Source of the DNA: an uncultured Eubacteriales bacterium
GTDB taxonomy: Bacteria; Bacillota; Clostridia; Christensenellales; CAG-138
Direction of reading: 5' to 3'
NCBI GenBank assembly: GCA_900542615.1
Contig: UQOG01000072.1
Location: forward strand, 1 to 10,055
DNA: 10,055 nucleotides
The translations under genes were made by a program, and so were the position numbers. The notes below the pieces were generated by a model that saw only the letters and a list, made by a program, of their open reading frames with translations, was not told where the DNA came from and did not search any database. Positions 1 to 5,956 of the stretch are shown here, one piece after another (the first letter of the stretch is position 1; each line of letters opens with the position of its first letter).

Positions 1-72
1 GGCCGCGCCGTAGGCGCAAGGGAGCTATGAAAACCTCGAAAAAGTGGCGCAAGCCGCTTTTTCGACAGCCTG
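1..72 (+). mobile_element. MITE copy A, right end (partial, cut by window start)
   Basis: These 72 bases match the right end of the complete element at 4144-4215 with two differences (70 of 72 identical). They include the GCGCC-gta-GGCGC hairpin, the AAGGGAGCTATG segment, the GTGGC-gcaa-GCC(G)C hairpin and the terminal TTTTTCGACAGCCTG. The left part of the copy lies outside the window. The element end is followed directly by moeA-like coding sequence, so it is inserted inside that gene. If the 5-bp target duplication seen at copy B is general, GGACT (73-77) should recur at the left end of this copy, outside the window. Confidence 0.88.
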
Positions 73-523
73 GGACTATAACGCCCGGCTGCTGGAAGAG
101 CGTGGGGCCGTCCTGTTCCACTGGGTGGCCGCCGCGCCGGGGAAGCCCATGTGCGTGGCCCTCATACAAAATAAGCCGGTGATCAACCTGCCCGGCCCGC
201 CCATGGCGGTGCTCTACGGAATGGATTGGTGCGTGCGGGCCATGGTTCACCGGCTGCTCCACAAGCCCATGCCCCGCCGGCAGACCATCCGGGGCACCCT
301 AACAGCGCCCATCCAGGCCCCAAAGGACATGGAGATCCTGTGCATGATGGATGTGCAGGCCAGCCAGGATGGGTATCTGGTAAAGCAAAAGCCCTGGCGG
401 GGCGGCAGCATGGCGGATTCCCTGGGGGCGGGCGCGGTGTACGTTACGGAGCTGGGGCGGGAGGTTTGCCCGGCGGGGGAAAGCCTGGAGGTGACCCTTT
501 TGCGGGGGCTGGAGGATTTTTAG
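73..523 (+). pseudogene. moeA: MoeA-like molybdopterin molybdenumtransferase, C-terminal fragment interrupted by a MITE
   Basis: MoeA inserts molybdenum into adenylylated molybdopterin in the cytoplasm. The reading frame from the MITE edge (DYNARLLEE...) matches the second half of MoeA: the end of the MogA-like molybdopterin-binding domain, with PGKP and LPGPP (LPGNP in E. coli MoeA), then the C-terminal beta-barrel domain ending in GLEDF. The N-terminal half and the usual GGxSxGxxDY region are missing, replaced upstream by mobile-element sequence that puts an in-frame TAG at 11-13. A GTG at 44 inside the element could begin a 159-residue chimera, but it has no convincing ribosome binding site. 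The gene ends one base before the THEP1 gene. The N-terminal half may exist left of the window. Family assignment is strong; loss of function is inferred from the lost active-site half. Confidence 0.8.
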
Positions 524-524
524 C

Positions 525-1046
525 ATGGCGCGGCATCTGTTTTTGACCGGGGAAAAGGGCGTGGGCAAAACCACCCTGGTAAAGGCCCTGCTGGCCCAAT
601 ACCAAGGCCCTGTGGGGGGCTTTTTTACCCTGAAAACAACCGGTGTGCGGCCGGGCTGGTATAGCGTCCACCTGCTGCAAGCGGGCAGGGAGGAGGCCCC
701 TGCGGAGGAAAACCTGCTGTTTTGCTGCGGGGATCCCATCAGCCCCGCCCTGGCCGCCCGGTTGGACCGGCTGGGCTGCGCCGCCCTGGCGGCGGGGCGG
801 GGGGCCGGCCTGCTGGTGATGGACGAAATCGGGCCCCACGAGCAGGATGCCCAAGGCTTTTGCAGGGCGGTATTTCAGGCCCTGGACGGGGAGGTGCCCA
901 TCCTGGGGGTGCTCCAGCGAGCGGATACCCCCCTGTACGCCCGGATCGCCAACCATCCCCAGGTGCGCCTGGTGACGGTCACAACGGAAAACCGGGACGC
1001 CCTAGGGTGCACGCTTGCGTTGTCCGCCTGGCAGGGGGGAGCATAG
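525..1046 (+). CDS. THEP1-family nucleoside-triphosphatase
   Basis: The 173-residue P-loop protein resembles the THEP1/NTPase_1 family, cytoplasmic NTPases of unclear physiological role. It has a Walker A motif GEKGVGKTT (residues 9-17), a GGFFTL segment near residue 31 that matches the family's GGFYT motif, and a Walker B motif with the family signature LLVMDEIGPHE (about 96-106). The ATG follows the moeA-like stop by one base, with GGAGG at 511-515 inside the upstream gene, so translation is probably coupled. Length is normal for the family. The moeA neighbour suggests a link to molybdenum cofactor or molybdenum hydroxylase metabolism; this is inference from context only. A strong intrinsic terminator lies 64 bases downstream. 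If the MITE in moeA blocks transcription, this gene may also be poorly expressed. Confidence 0.85.
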   Translation: MARHLFLTGEKGVGKTTLVKALLAQYQGPVGGFFTLKTTGVRPGWYSVHLLQAGREEAPAEENLLFCCGDPISPALAARLDRLGCAALAAGRGAGLLVMDEIGPHEQDAQGFCRAVFQALDGEVPILGVLQRADTPLYARIANHPQVRLVTVTTENRDALGCTLALSAWQGGA

Positions 1047-1109
1047 TCGGCTTTCCGCTTGCCCCCAGGCGTCCCTTGCGAGGGCCGGATACAATCGAAA
1101 AAATGTGGA

Positions 1110-1147
1110 GCACGGCCGTTTCAGAAAAGAAACGGCCGTGCGTTTTA
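1110..1147 (+). terminator. Intrinsic terminator after the THEP1 gene
   Basis: A perfect 13-bp stem (GCACGGCCGTTTC, 1110-1122, pairing with 1129-1141) encloses a six-base loop, AGAAAA, and is followed by GTTTTA. It lies 64 bases after the THEP1 stop and should end the moeA-THEP1 transcript. On the opposite strand a T-rich tract also follows the stem, so it may act in both directions, although the ATPase gene ends over 200 bases away. Confidence 0.85.
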
Positions 1148-1370
1148 CCCTTGGGGGCCAGGGGCCATGCGGCTGAACGAGCATGGTTTCGTCTATTTTG
1201 CTATTGGCGCCAGGTCCGGCGGGCTTGAAACGCAACCGAGAGGAAAGCGTATCAGCACCCCCGCAGGGAAATGCGCGGGATCCCCAGCGCAAGGCGCATG
1301 GAAGAAATCGGCGTGTCGGCGGAGGACAGTATAAGGCCCCTCCCAACGGGCAAAGGCCGGCGAAACCAAA
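1148..1370. other. Gene-free convergent intergenic stretch
   Basis: This sequence lies between the THEP1 terminator and the end of the ATPase gene. I see no coding frame with a ribosome binding site and family resemblance, no tRNA-like fold and no recognisable riboswitch. The only structure noted is a short CCCGC/GCGGG hairpin around 1259-1280. Both flanking genes read into it, so a promoter or leader is not expected. Confidence 0.5.
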
Positions 1371-3248
1371 TTATAGAAATTTTCGATCGTATAGCAGGGC
1401 GGCGATCAGCACCACGAAGCAGGAGCCTGCGTTGTGGACCAATGCGCCGGTGGTTGGGGTGAGCATCCCGAATAGGGAAAGCAGGATGGCGGCAAAGTTG
1501 ATGCACATGGACAAGGCGATGCTGCATTTGATGGTGGTTACCGTGGCGTTGGAGAGGCGCTTTAGATAGGGAAGCTTGGAGAGATCGTCCTGCATCAGGG
1601 CGATGTCTGCGGCATCCACCGCGATATCGCTGCCCATGCTTCCCATCGCGACGCTTACATCCGCTGTTTTTAAGGCGGGGGCGTCGTTGACCCCATCGCC
1701 GATCATACATACGATGTGGCCCTTTTGCTGGAGGCTTTGTATGCACGCCACCTTTTCCTCCGGCAGCAGCCCCGCACACACCTGGCGAATGCCCGCTTGC
1801 CTGGCAAAATAGGCGGCCGCCGCCTGGTTATCCCCGGTGAGGAGCAGGGCGCTGGTGCGCATGGCGGAAAGCCGGGCCACCATATCTCCCGCCTCAGGCC
1901 GCAGCACATCCGATAGGGCGATCACCCCTACGCACACCCCGGCCTTCGCCACCAGAACCGTTGCTTTCCCCTGGGCCTGCAGCTGCTCCAATCGCCTGCG
2001 GCAGCCATCGTCAAGAGGCACTTGGTTTTCCAGCAGGAATGCCGCATTGCCGCACAGCAAACCCTTTCCGTCGACCTCCCCGTAAATCCCCTTTCCCGCC
2101 GCCATCCGAAAGCCGGCGCATGGGGCCAACGCGAGCCCCAGGGCTTCGGCCCGGGCGACGATGGCTTTCCCCAAGGGGTGTTCGCTTTTCGCCTCGGCGG
2201 AGGCCGCCATGGCGAGCAGGGCCTTCTCATCCAGGTCCTTGCCGAAGGGGAGCACATCGCATACCGCCAAACGGCCGTAGGTAAGGGTGCCGGTCTTGTC
2301 AAAGGCAATGGTATCCACCTTGCCCATGGCCTCCAATGCTTCTCCGGATTTTATGATCACGCCATGCTGGGCGGCCTGGCCTATGGCAGCCATAATGGCG
2401 GTCGGCGTCGCTAAAACAAGGGCGCAGGGACAGAAAACCACCAGCACCGTCACCCCGGTAACGGGATTATGGGTCCACAGATATGCCACCAGGGCGATCA
2501 AAAGGGCGACAGGCACCAGCCAGCTGGCCCAGCGATCCGCTATGCGCTGCATAGGCGCCTGCTTTTGCTCCGCCTCCTGTACCATGCGGATGAGCCGCTG
2601 CAAAGAGCTGTCCGCCCCCACCTTGGTGGCTTGGATGTCGATGGCCCCAAAACGGTTGATGGTGCCGCAGAATACCATATCGCCCTTCCCCTTGTCCACC
2701 GGAAGGGATTCCCCGGTCATAATGGCCTGGTCCACGGAGGTTTCCCCCGCCAGGATCCGTCCGTCCACCGGAATGGCTTCCCCCGGCAGGACCCGCAGCA
2801 TATCCCCCTCCCGGATCTCCTGGACCGGAATCCGTTCCTCCCGCCCGTTTTGCAGGCGGCGCCCTTGGACCGGCGCCAGGGTCATCAGCGTTTTCAGCCC
2901 CTTTTTGGCCCGCTTGGTGGTCCTTTCTTCCAAAATGGCGCCGATGGCCATAATAAAGGCCACTTCTCCCGCCGCAAACAGGTCGCCGATGGCGATGGCA
3001 GCAAACATGGCCATGCTGATCAAAAGCGCAGAGGAGATCCGGCGGACGCCGGTATGATGGAACAGCCGCCACAGGGCCAAATACAACAACGGTATCCCGC
3101 TGATGGCCACCGTGACCCATGCCGGCTGAAAGGGGAACGAAAAGGCCCCGGCTCCGGCCAAGGAGGGCAGCAAGTCCAACAGCAAAAAGATCCCCGCCAC
3201 AATGGTCATGGGTATCCCAGACAAGAAATCCACCACGCGCTTTTGCAT
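1371..3248 (-). CDS. P1B-type heavy-metal-translocating ATPase (HMA-less, CPC type)
   Basis: This 625-residue membrane pump uses ATP to move a transition metal out of the cytoplasm. Key motifs are all present: TGES (178-181, actuator domain), the metal-site CPC in the sixth membrane helix (273-275), DKTGT with phosphorylated D317, SEHPLG (355-360, nucleotide-binding domain), TGDN (471-474) and GDGVNDAP (517-524). There is no N-terminal heavy-metal-associated domain or CxxC; the protein starts almost directly with membrane helices, hence its length below the usual 700 or more. The last helices carry HNAGSC (605-610). CPC excludes the SPC-type P1B-4 group, but the terminal motif is neither a clear Cu nor a clear Zn/Cd signature, so the metal is left open (Zn/Cd, Cu or Mn possible). 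AAGGAGG sits 4 bases before the ATG. It is divergent from a TetR regulator with shared operators. Confidence 0.93.
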   Translation of the reverse strand: MQKRVVDFLSGIPMTIVAGIFLLLDLLPSLAGAGAFSFPFQPAWVTVAISGIPLLYLALWRLFHHTGVRRISSALLISMAMFAAIAIGDLFAAGEVAFIMAIGAILEERTTKRAKKGLKTLMTLAPVQGRRLQNGREERIPVQEIREGDMLRVLPGEAIPVDGRILAGETSVDQAIMTGESLPVDKGKGDMVFCGTINRFGAIDIQATKVGADSSLQRLIRMVQEAEQKQAPMQRIADRWASWLVPVALLIALVAYLWTHNPVTGVTVLVVFCPCALVLATPTAIMAAIGQAAQHGVIIKSGEALEAMGKVDTIAFDKTGTLTYGRLAVCDVLPFGKDLDEKALLAMAASAEAKSEHPLGKAIVARAEALGLALAPCAGFRMAAGKGIYGEVDGKGLLCGNAAFLLENQVPLDDGCRRRLEQLQAQGKATVLVAKAGVCVGVIALSDVLRPEAGDMVARLSAMRTSALLLTGDNQAAAAYFARQAGIRQVCAGLLPEEKVACIQSLQQKGHIVCMIGDGVNDAPALKTADVSVAMGSMGSDIAVDAADIALMQDDLSKLPYLKRLSNATVTTIKCSIALSMCINFAAILLSLFGMLTPTTGALVHNAGSCFVVLIAALLYDRKFL

Positions 3249-3284
3249 ACGCCCTCCTTGTGTTTCGGTTCGCGCCTGACGCCC

Positions 3285-3313
3285 TTGACAAAGGACCGGG
3301 GTTCCCGTACAAT
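3285..3313 (+). promoter_or_regulatory. Sigma-A promoter for the TetR regulator
   Basis: A consensus -35 TTGACA (3285-3290) and a near-consensus -10 TACAAT (3308-3313) are separated by exactly 17 bases and read towards the TetR gene. The expected start is near 3320, leaving a leader of about 120 bases that contains both operator candidates. Confidence 0.8.
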
Positions 3314-3324
3314 CAATTTGTTAG

Positions 3325-3339
3325 CGAACAGTTTGTTCG
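3325..3339. promoter_or_regulatory. Central TetR operator candidate
   Basis: An inverted repeat, CGAACA-GTT-TGTTCG, lies between the two divergent -10 boxes, over the predicted transcription starts of both the TetR gene (about 3320) and the ATPase gene (about 3339). One bound repressor could block both promoters. Assignment to the adjacent TetR protein is inferred from position and symmetry. Confidence 0.7.
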
Positions 3340-3345
3340 GTTATT

Positions 3346-3374
3346 ATTGTAGGGAAGTCCCTTTGCAAAGGCAA
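3346..3374 (-). promoter_or_regulatory. Sigma-A promoter for the P1B ATPase
   Basis: On the minus strand, TTGCCT (-35, at 3369-3374) and TACAAT (-10, at 3346-3351) are spaced by 17 bases and read towards the ATPase gene. The two divergent promoters place their -10 boxes only 32 bases apart. Confidence 0.68.
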
Positions 3375-3380
3375 TAGATA

Positions 3381-3421
3381 AAATCCCCTGCTTGTTCTTT
3401 AGCGAACAAGCGCGGGGATTT
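3381..3421 (+). promoter_or_regulatory. Second operator candidate within a long leader hairpin of tetR
   Basis: CTTGTTC (3391-3397) pairs with GAACAAG (3404-3410). Outside these arms AAATCCCC (3381-3388) pairs with GGGGATTT (3414-3421). The core TTAGCGAACA (3399-3408) repeats exactly the sequence at 3321-3330 in the central operator, so as DNA this is probably a second regulator site, upstream of the ATPase -35 box. As RNA it is a 15-bp stem in the tetR leader ending 6 bases before the AAGGAG ribosome binding site. It lacks a proper U-tract, so a terminator role is doubtful. Confidence 0.6.
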
Positions 3422-3438
3422 GTACGGAAGGAGCATCC

Positions 3439-4002
3439 ATGGACAGGCGGCAACAAAAAACGCGGGAGGCGATTTTTTCCGCCTTTCGTTCGTTATTATC
3501 CGAAAAGGCTTACAACCGGATCACCGTACAAGAGATCATCGACGCCGCCAACGTGGGGCGCACGACATTTTACGCCCATTTTGACACCAAGGATGCGCTG
3601 TTAAAAGCGTTATGCGCCGAGCTGTTTGGGCATGTCGTCAACAGCGCCATGGACAATGCCCATACCCACGGGCTATATTCAAACGAAAGGGCTCCGGAGT
3701 CCGTTTTTTGCCATCTCTTGCAGCACTTACAGCAAAACGACAGAACGATTTTGGCCCTGCTGTCCTGCGAAAGCAACGAAATCTTCCTGCGTTATTTCAA
3801 GGACAGCCTGAACGCTTTGGTATGTTTGCAGCTTGGCCGGGGAAAACCGGCGGCCATTCCCGGCATTCCCAGGGACTTTTTAATCAATCACATATCCGGC
3901 AGCTTCGTGGAAATGGTATTATGGTGGGTGAAAGGCGGAATGAAAGAGACGCCGGCAGAGCTGGACGCTTATTTCCGGGCTGTAATCGCGCCCTTATTAT
4001 AA
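3439..4002 (+). CDS. TetR/AcrR-family transcriptional regulator
   Basis: This is a 187-residue one-component repressor. The N-terminal TetR helix-turn-helix spans about residues 9-55 (REAIFSAFRSLL, then TVQEIIDAANVGRTTFYAHF with the family's FYxHF signature). The helical C-terminal ligand and dimer domain is poorly conserved, as usual, and the inducer cannot be read from sequence. The ATG is preceded by AAGGAG (3428-3433) with 5-base spacing. It probably represses itself and the divergent metal ATPase through the inverted repeats between them. A metal ATPase under TetR control is less common than control by ArsR, MerR or CsoR types. A mobile element lies 14 bases after its stop codon. Confidence 0.92.
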   Translation: MDRRQQKTREAIFSAFRSLLSEKAYNRITVQEIIDAANVGRTTFYAHFDTKDALLKALCAELFGHVVNSAMDNAHTHGLYSNERAPESVFCHLLQHLQQNDRTILALLSCESNEIFLRYFKDSLNALVCLQLGRGKPAAIPGIPRDFLINHISGSFVEMVLWWVKGGMKETPAELDAYFRAVIAPLL

Positions 4003-4011
4003 ATCCCTTTA

Positions 4012-4016
4012 ATATC
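4012..4016 (+). repeat. Target-site duplication, left copy (ATATC)
   Basis: ATATC immediately precedes the left terminal repeat of MITE copy B and is repeated exactly at 4216-4220 after its right terminal repeat, as expected for a 5-bp staggered-cut insertion. Confidence 0.78.
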
Positions 4017-4215
4017 CAGTCTGTCGAAAAACCCCCGGGGGTTCGGGGGCCGCAGCCCCCGGAGGCTTTGATCGGATTTGGCGACATGCGCGTCAAATCC
4101 GCAAAAAGCCTTGCGTAGCAAGGGTTTCCTTGCATAGCTCCCTGGCCGCGCCGTAGGCGCAAGGGAGCTATGAACACCTCGAAAAAGTGGCGCAAGCCAC
4201 TTTTTCGACAGCCTG
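4017..4215 (+). mobile_element. MITE copy B, complete (199 bp)
   Basis: The element begins CAGTCTGTCGAAAAA and ends TTTTTCGACAGCCTG, which are 15-bp terminal inverted repeats with one mismatch, flanked by a 5-bp duplication ATATC. It has no coding capacity for a transposase. Almost the whole length folds into hairpins: CGGGGGC/GCCCCCG (4044-4061), GGATTTG/CAAATCC (4074-4100), CCTTGC/GCAAGG (4109-4123), CATAGCTCCCT/AGGGAGCTATG (4133-4172, enclosing GCGCC/GGCGC), and a 13-bp stem TCGAAAAAGTGGC/GCCACTTTTTCGA capped by a GCAA tetraloop near the right end. Two further partial copies lie at 1-72 and 10007-10055. I do not recognise the family; the mobilising transposase is not in the window. It sits between tetR and that gene's terminator. 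Confidence 0.88.
4178..4208. terminator. MITE-borne bidirectional terminator-like hairpin
   Basis: GTGGC-gcaa-GCCAC is flanked by five A residues before and five T residues after, embedded in a 13-bp perfect stem. The A-tract and T-tract symmetry gives a U-run on either strand, the form of a bidirectional intrinsic terminator. It is present in all three copies (with one stem mismatch in copy A). Confidence 0.5.
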
Positions 4216-4220
4216 ATATC
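4216..4220 (+). repeat. Target-site duplication, right copy (ATATC)
   Basis: Exact repeat of 4012-4016, directly after the right terminal repeat of MITE copy B. Confidence 0.78.
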
Positions 4221-4250
4221 GTCATCGATTCCCGTCTATCAATCCAGGAC

Positions 4251-4286
4251 AAAGCCCCTTTCCAATGGGTGGAAAAGGGGCTTTTT
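4251..4286 (+). terminator. Intrinsic terminator, originally of tetR
   Basis: AAAGCCCCTTTCC (4251-4263) pairs with GGAAAAGGGGCTTT (4271-4284, one bulged A), followed by TT. It would terminate the tetR transcript and is now separated from the gene by the MITE insertion. Confidence 0.8.
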
Positions 4287-4471
4287 GGCTGGGAAGGCGC
4301 GTATGGTTGGCGAGGCCGCCAGAGGGAGTTGGGTGGAAGCGCAAGCGTCTTGCGGCAGCCCTTCCTGCCGCGCAAGGGGAACGTTACCGCCCTGCTTTGT
4401 TTGGGGTTAACGCCCGGGGCGGGCGCGGCAATGGCCCCAGGCTGTTTTCCTGCCGTCGGCATGGCAAACCA
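4287..4471. other. Gene-free stretch between tetR terminator and XRE-cupin gene
   Basis: No convincing gene is seen. A GC-rich inverted repeat, CTTGCGGCAG with CTGCCGCGCAAG (about 4350-4376), could form a hairpin downstream of the XRE-cupin gene but has no U-tract, so it is a weak terminator candidate only. Confidence 0.4.
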
Positions 4472-5023
4472 TCAGCTGTTATAATAGATCAACATGCTCA
4501 GTTCCACCGGATCCGGCCCCAAATTCCGATAGGCGTGGGAGACGTCCGCGCAAAAGCGGATGGCGTCCCCCTTGGAAAGCTGAAACGCCGCTTCCGCCAC
4601 CTGGATCTCCACCTGGCCGGCAAATACCGTAATATATTCCTCCGCTCCCGAAAGATGGGGCTGGGCGGCCAGGCTCCCCCCCGGCTGAATGACGATCCGG
4701 TAGGTTTCAAACAGCTTCCCCTCGTCAAAGGGGAATATGGGATAATTCTGATACCGACCGGCATCCTCCAGCAGGGGCTGCAGCTCGCTGCCCCGCACCA
4801 CGCGGACAGACGCCCCCCGATTTTCCGCCAGGGAGGTGAAGGAGACCTTATACCCGTTGGCGATTTTCCACAGCACGAAAATGGTCGGATTGACCTCCCC
4901 CTTCTCGATCTGCGCCAGCATACTCCTGGATACACCTGTAAGGCTGGCCGCTGCCTCCAGGGTCAACTTCTTTTGTTCCCGGATCCGCCTGGTATTGGCG
5001 GCAATCATGGCGGTAATGTCCAT
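4472..5023 (-). CDS. XRE-family regulator with C-terminal cupin domain
   Basis: This 183-residue regulator has an N-terminal Cro/C1-type helix-turn-helix (about residues 7-62, with LTLEAAASLTGVSRSMLAQIEKG and the typical NPTIFVLWKIANG) and a C-terminal small cupin (about 107-180, including PHLSGAEEYITVFAGQVE and GDAIRFCADVSHAYRN) that probably senses a small ligand. H123 and H163 sit at the usual cupin positions. The ATG is preceded by a GGGGGG tract at 6-base spacing, a modest ribosome binding site. It diverges from a LysE/RhtB exporter, a frequent pairing in which the regulator controls amino-acid or metabolite export. The ligand is not predictable. Length is normal for the family. Confidence 0.92.
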   Translation of the reverse strand: MDITAMIAANTRRIREQKKLTLEAAASLTGVSRSMLAQIEKGEVNPTIFVLWKIANGYKVSFTSLAENRGASVRVVRGSELQPLLEDAGRYQNYPIFPFDEGKLFETYRIVIQPGGSLAAQPHLSGAEEYITVFAGQVEIQVAEAAFQLSKGDAIRFCADVSHAYRNLGPDPVELSMLIYYNS

Positions 5024-5038
5024 TTTGCGCCCCCCCGA

Positions 5039-5067
5039 TCGACAATATATTGGATGAATCGTATACT
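5039..5067 (+). promoter_or_regulatory. Possible promoter for the LysE-family exporter
   Basis: TCGACA (5039-5044) and TATACT (5062-5067) are spaced by 17 bases and read towards the exporter. The overlapping AT-rich stretch (GTATACTATAATAG, 5061-5074) offers alternative -10 boxes on both strands, so the exact hexamers are uncertain. Confidence 0.45.
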
Positions 5068-5076
5068 ATAATAGAT

Positions 5077-5092
5077 TTCCGAAATATCGGAA
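5077..5092. promoter_or_regulatory. Operator candidate between XRE-cupin and exporter genes
   Basis: The inverted repeat TTCCGA-AATA-TCGGAA is the only clear dyad in the divergent region. It lies just downstream of the predicted exporter promoter and upstream of the regulator's promoter region, as expected for a site bound by the XRE-cupin protein. The link is inferred. Confidence 0.55.
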
Positions 5093-5135
5093 GAAACATC
5101 CAGTATCATATCACAGCTTGGAAGGAAGGTCAATC

Positions 5136-5717
5136 ATGTTCAGCTGGTTTTCGTTTTTAACCTATGCCATCGTCACCGCAATAACCCCCGGCCCGAACAA
5201 TATCCTCTCCATGTCCAACGGCAGCCGCAAGGGGTTCCGGGGGGCCCTGCCCTTCAATTTCGGCATCCTGGCAGGGTTTACCATTGTAATGCTGGCCTGT
5301 ACGGCCTTTTGCAACCTCCTTTCCACCTGGATTCCCAAGCTTAAGACCCCCATGCTGCTGATCGGCGCGGCGTATATGCTTTACCTAGCCTGGGAGACCT
5401 TCCGTAGCGACGGCGTGCTGGAGGAGGGCCATGCGCGGGATGGCTTTTTTCAGGGTTTGCTTTTGCAGTTTGTCAATCCAAAGATCTATATTTATTGCAT
5501 CATGTCCATGGAAGCCTATATCCTGCCCGTTTATAGCGGCCAGATATTGCCTCTTGTTAGTTTCGCCTTGCTGCTGGCTTTCATCGGGTTCGGGTTCACC
5601 CTGCTCTGGTCCGGCTTTGGGGCGATTTTTAAGCGGCTGTTTTCCCAGCACGCCAAATTGGTCAACACCCTCTTGGCTCTGCTGCTGGTCTATTGCGCCA
5701 TTTCGCTGTTTTTCTAA
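5136..5717 (+). CDS. LysE/RhtB-family exporter
   Basis: This 193-residue inner-membrane exporter of small amino acids or related metabolites has about six hydrophobic segments. It carries the family motif TPGPNN at residues 17-22 and QFVNPK at 111-116, and its length is typical (about 195-210). The frame is open back to a TTG at 5118, but AGGAAGGT lies inside that extension, 5 bases before the ATG at 5136, so 5136 is chosen. Overall pattern (TPGPNNILSMSNGSRKG, then FVNPK) is closest to the EamB/YfiK-like branch, which exports cysteine and O-acetylserine; substrate is not certain. The divergent XRE-cupin regulator probably controls it. Confidence 0.92.
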   Translation: MFSWFSFLTYAIVTAITPGPNNILSMSNGSRKGFRGALPFNFGILAGFTIVMLACTAFCNLLSTWIPKLKTPMLLIGAAYMLYLAWETFRSDGVLEEGHARDGFFQGLLLQFVNPKIYIYCIMSMEAYILPVYSGQILPLVSFALLLAFIGFGFTLLWSGFGAIFKRLFSQHAKLVNTLLALLLVYCAISLFF

Positions 5718-5900
5718 GGCGCCTTGGAGGTTAGGGCATATTAAAGCGGTGGCAAACAGGGCGAGGGCAGGCTGGCGAATAAGCGAAGAACCGCTTTTGG
5801 GAGTTTTCCATGGCGCCTCGTCCTTTGACGTGGCCGGGAAAGCGCAGCAAACAGCCCTGCGCCCCCTTCGCTTTGTGCCATTAAAGCCGTCTGAAGCCGG

Positions 5901-5926
5901 CCTTTGGGCCCTCCCAAAGGGCTTTT
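5901..5926 (+). terminator. Likely terminator downstream of the exporter
   Basis: CCTTTGGG (5901-5908) pairs with CCCAAAGG (5913-5920) around a 4-base loop, followed by GCTTTT. It lies about 180 bases after the exporter stop codon and is the first clear stem with a T-tract on the plus strand. Confidence 0.55.
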
Positions 5927-5939
5927 CAACAGAGGACGT

Positions 5940-5956
5940 ATAGGCAACCATCGCCC
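5940..5956 (+). repeat. Direct repeat unit 1, ATAGGCAACCATCGCCC
   Basis: Matches 6264-6280 at 16 of 17 positions, 324 bases apart. In unit 2 the sequence forms the loop and right arm of a strong hairpin; here the left arm is absent. Confidence 0.5.

Noticed and set aside
1148..1370. Possible riboswitch or small RNA between THEP1 and ATPase genes
   Set aside because: Both flanking genes converge on the stretch, no known aptamer core was recognised, and only weak short hairpins are present.
3299..3309. GGGTTCCCGTA shared with 8091-8101
   Set aside because: A single 11-base match in different contexts (inside a promoter spacer versus an intergenic gap) can occur by chance in 10 kb.
2469..3377. 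302-codon plus-strand frame antisense to the P1B ATPase
   Set aside because: It is a shadow of the ATPase gene; composition is rich in His, Gln, Pro and Gly, with no motif, and it crosses the promoter region.
4044..4172. Series of hairpins considered as a CRISPR-like or integron-like array
   Set aside because: The hairpins differ in sequence and there are no regular repeats with spacers; terminal inverted repeats and the target duplication explain the block as one MITE.
4170..4484. 104-codon frame starting in MITE copy B and running through the tetR terminator
   Set aside because: It starts with poor ribosome-binding-site spacing and crosses a clear terminator; the tail resembles no protein. 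The conserved start is discussed as a MITE property only.
5118..5135. Upstream TTG start for the exporter
   Set aside because: The extension contains the ribosome binding site for the ATG at 5136 and adds residues not expected before the first membrane helix.
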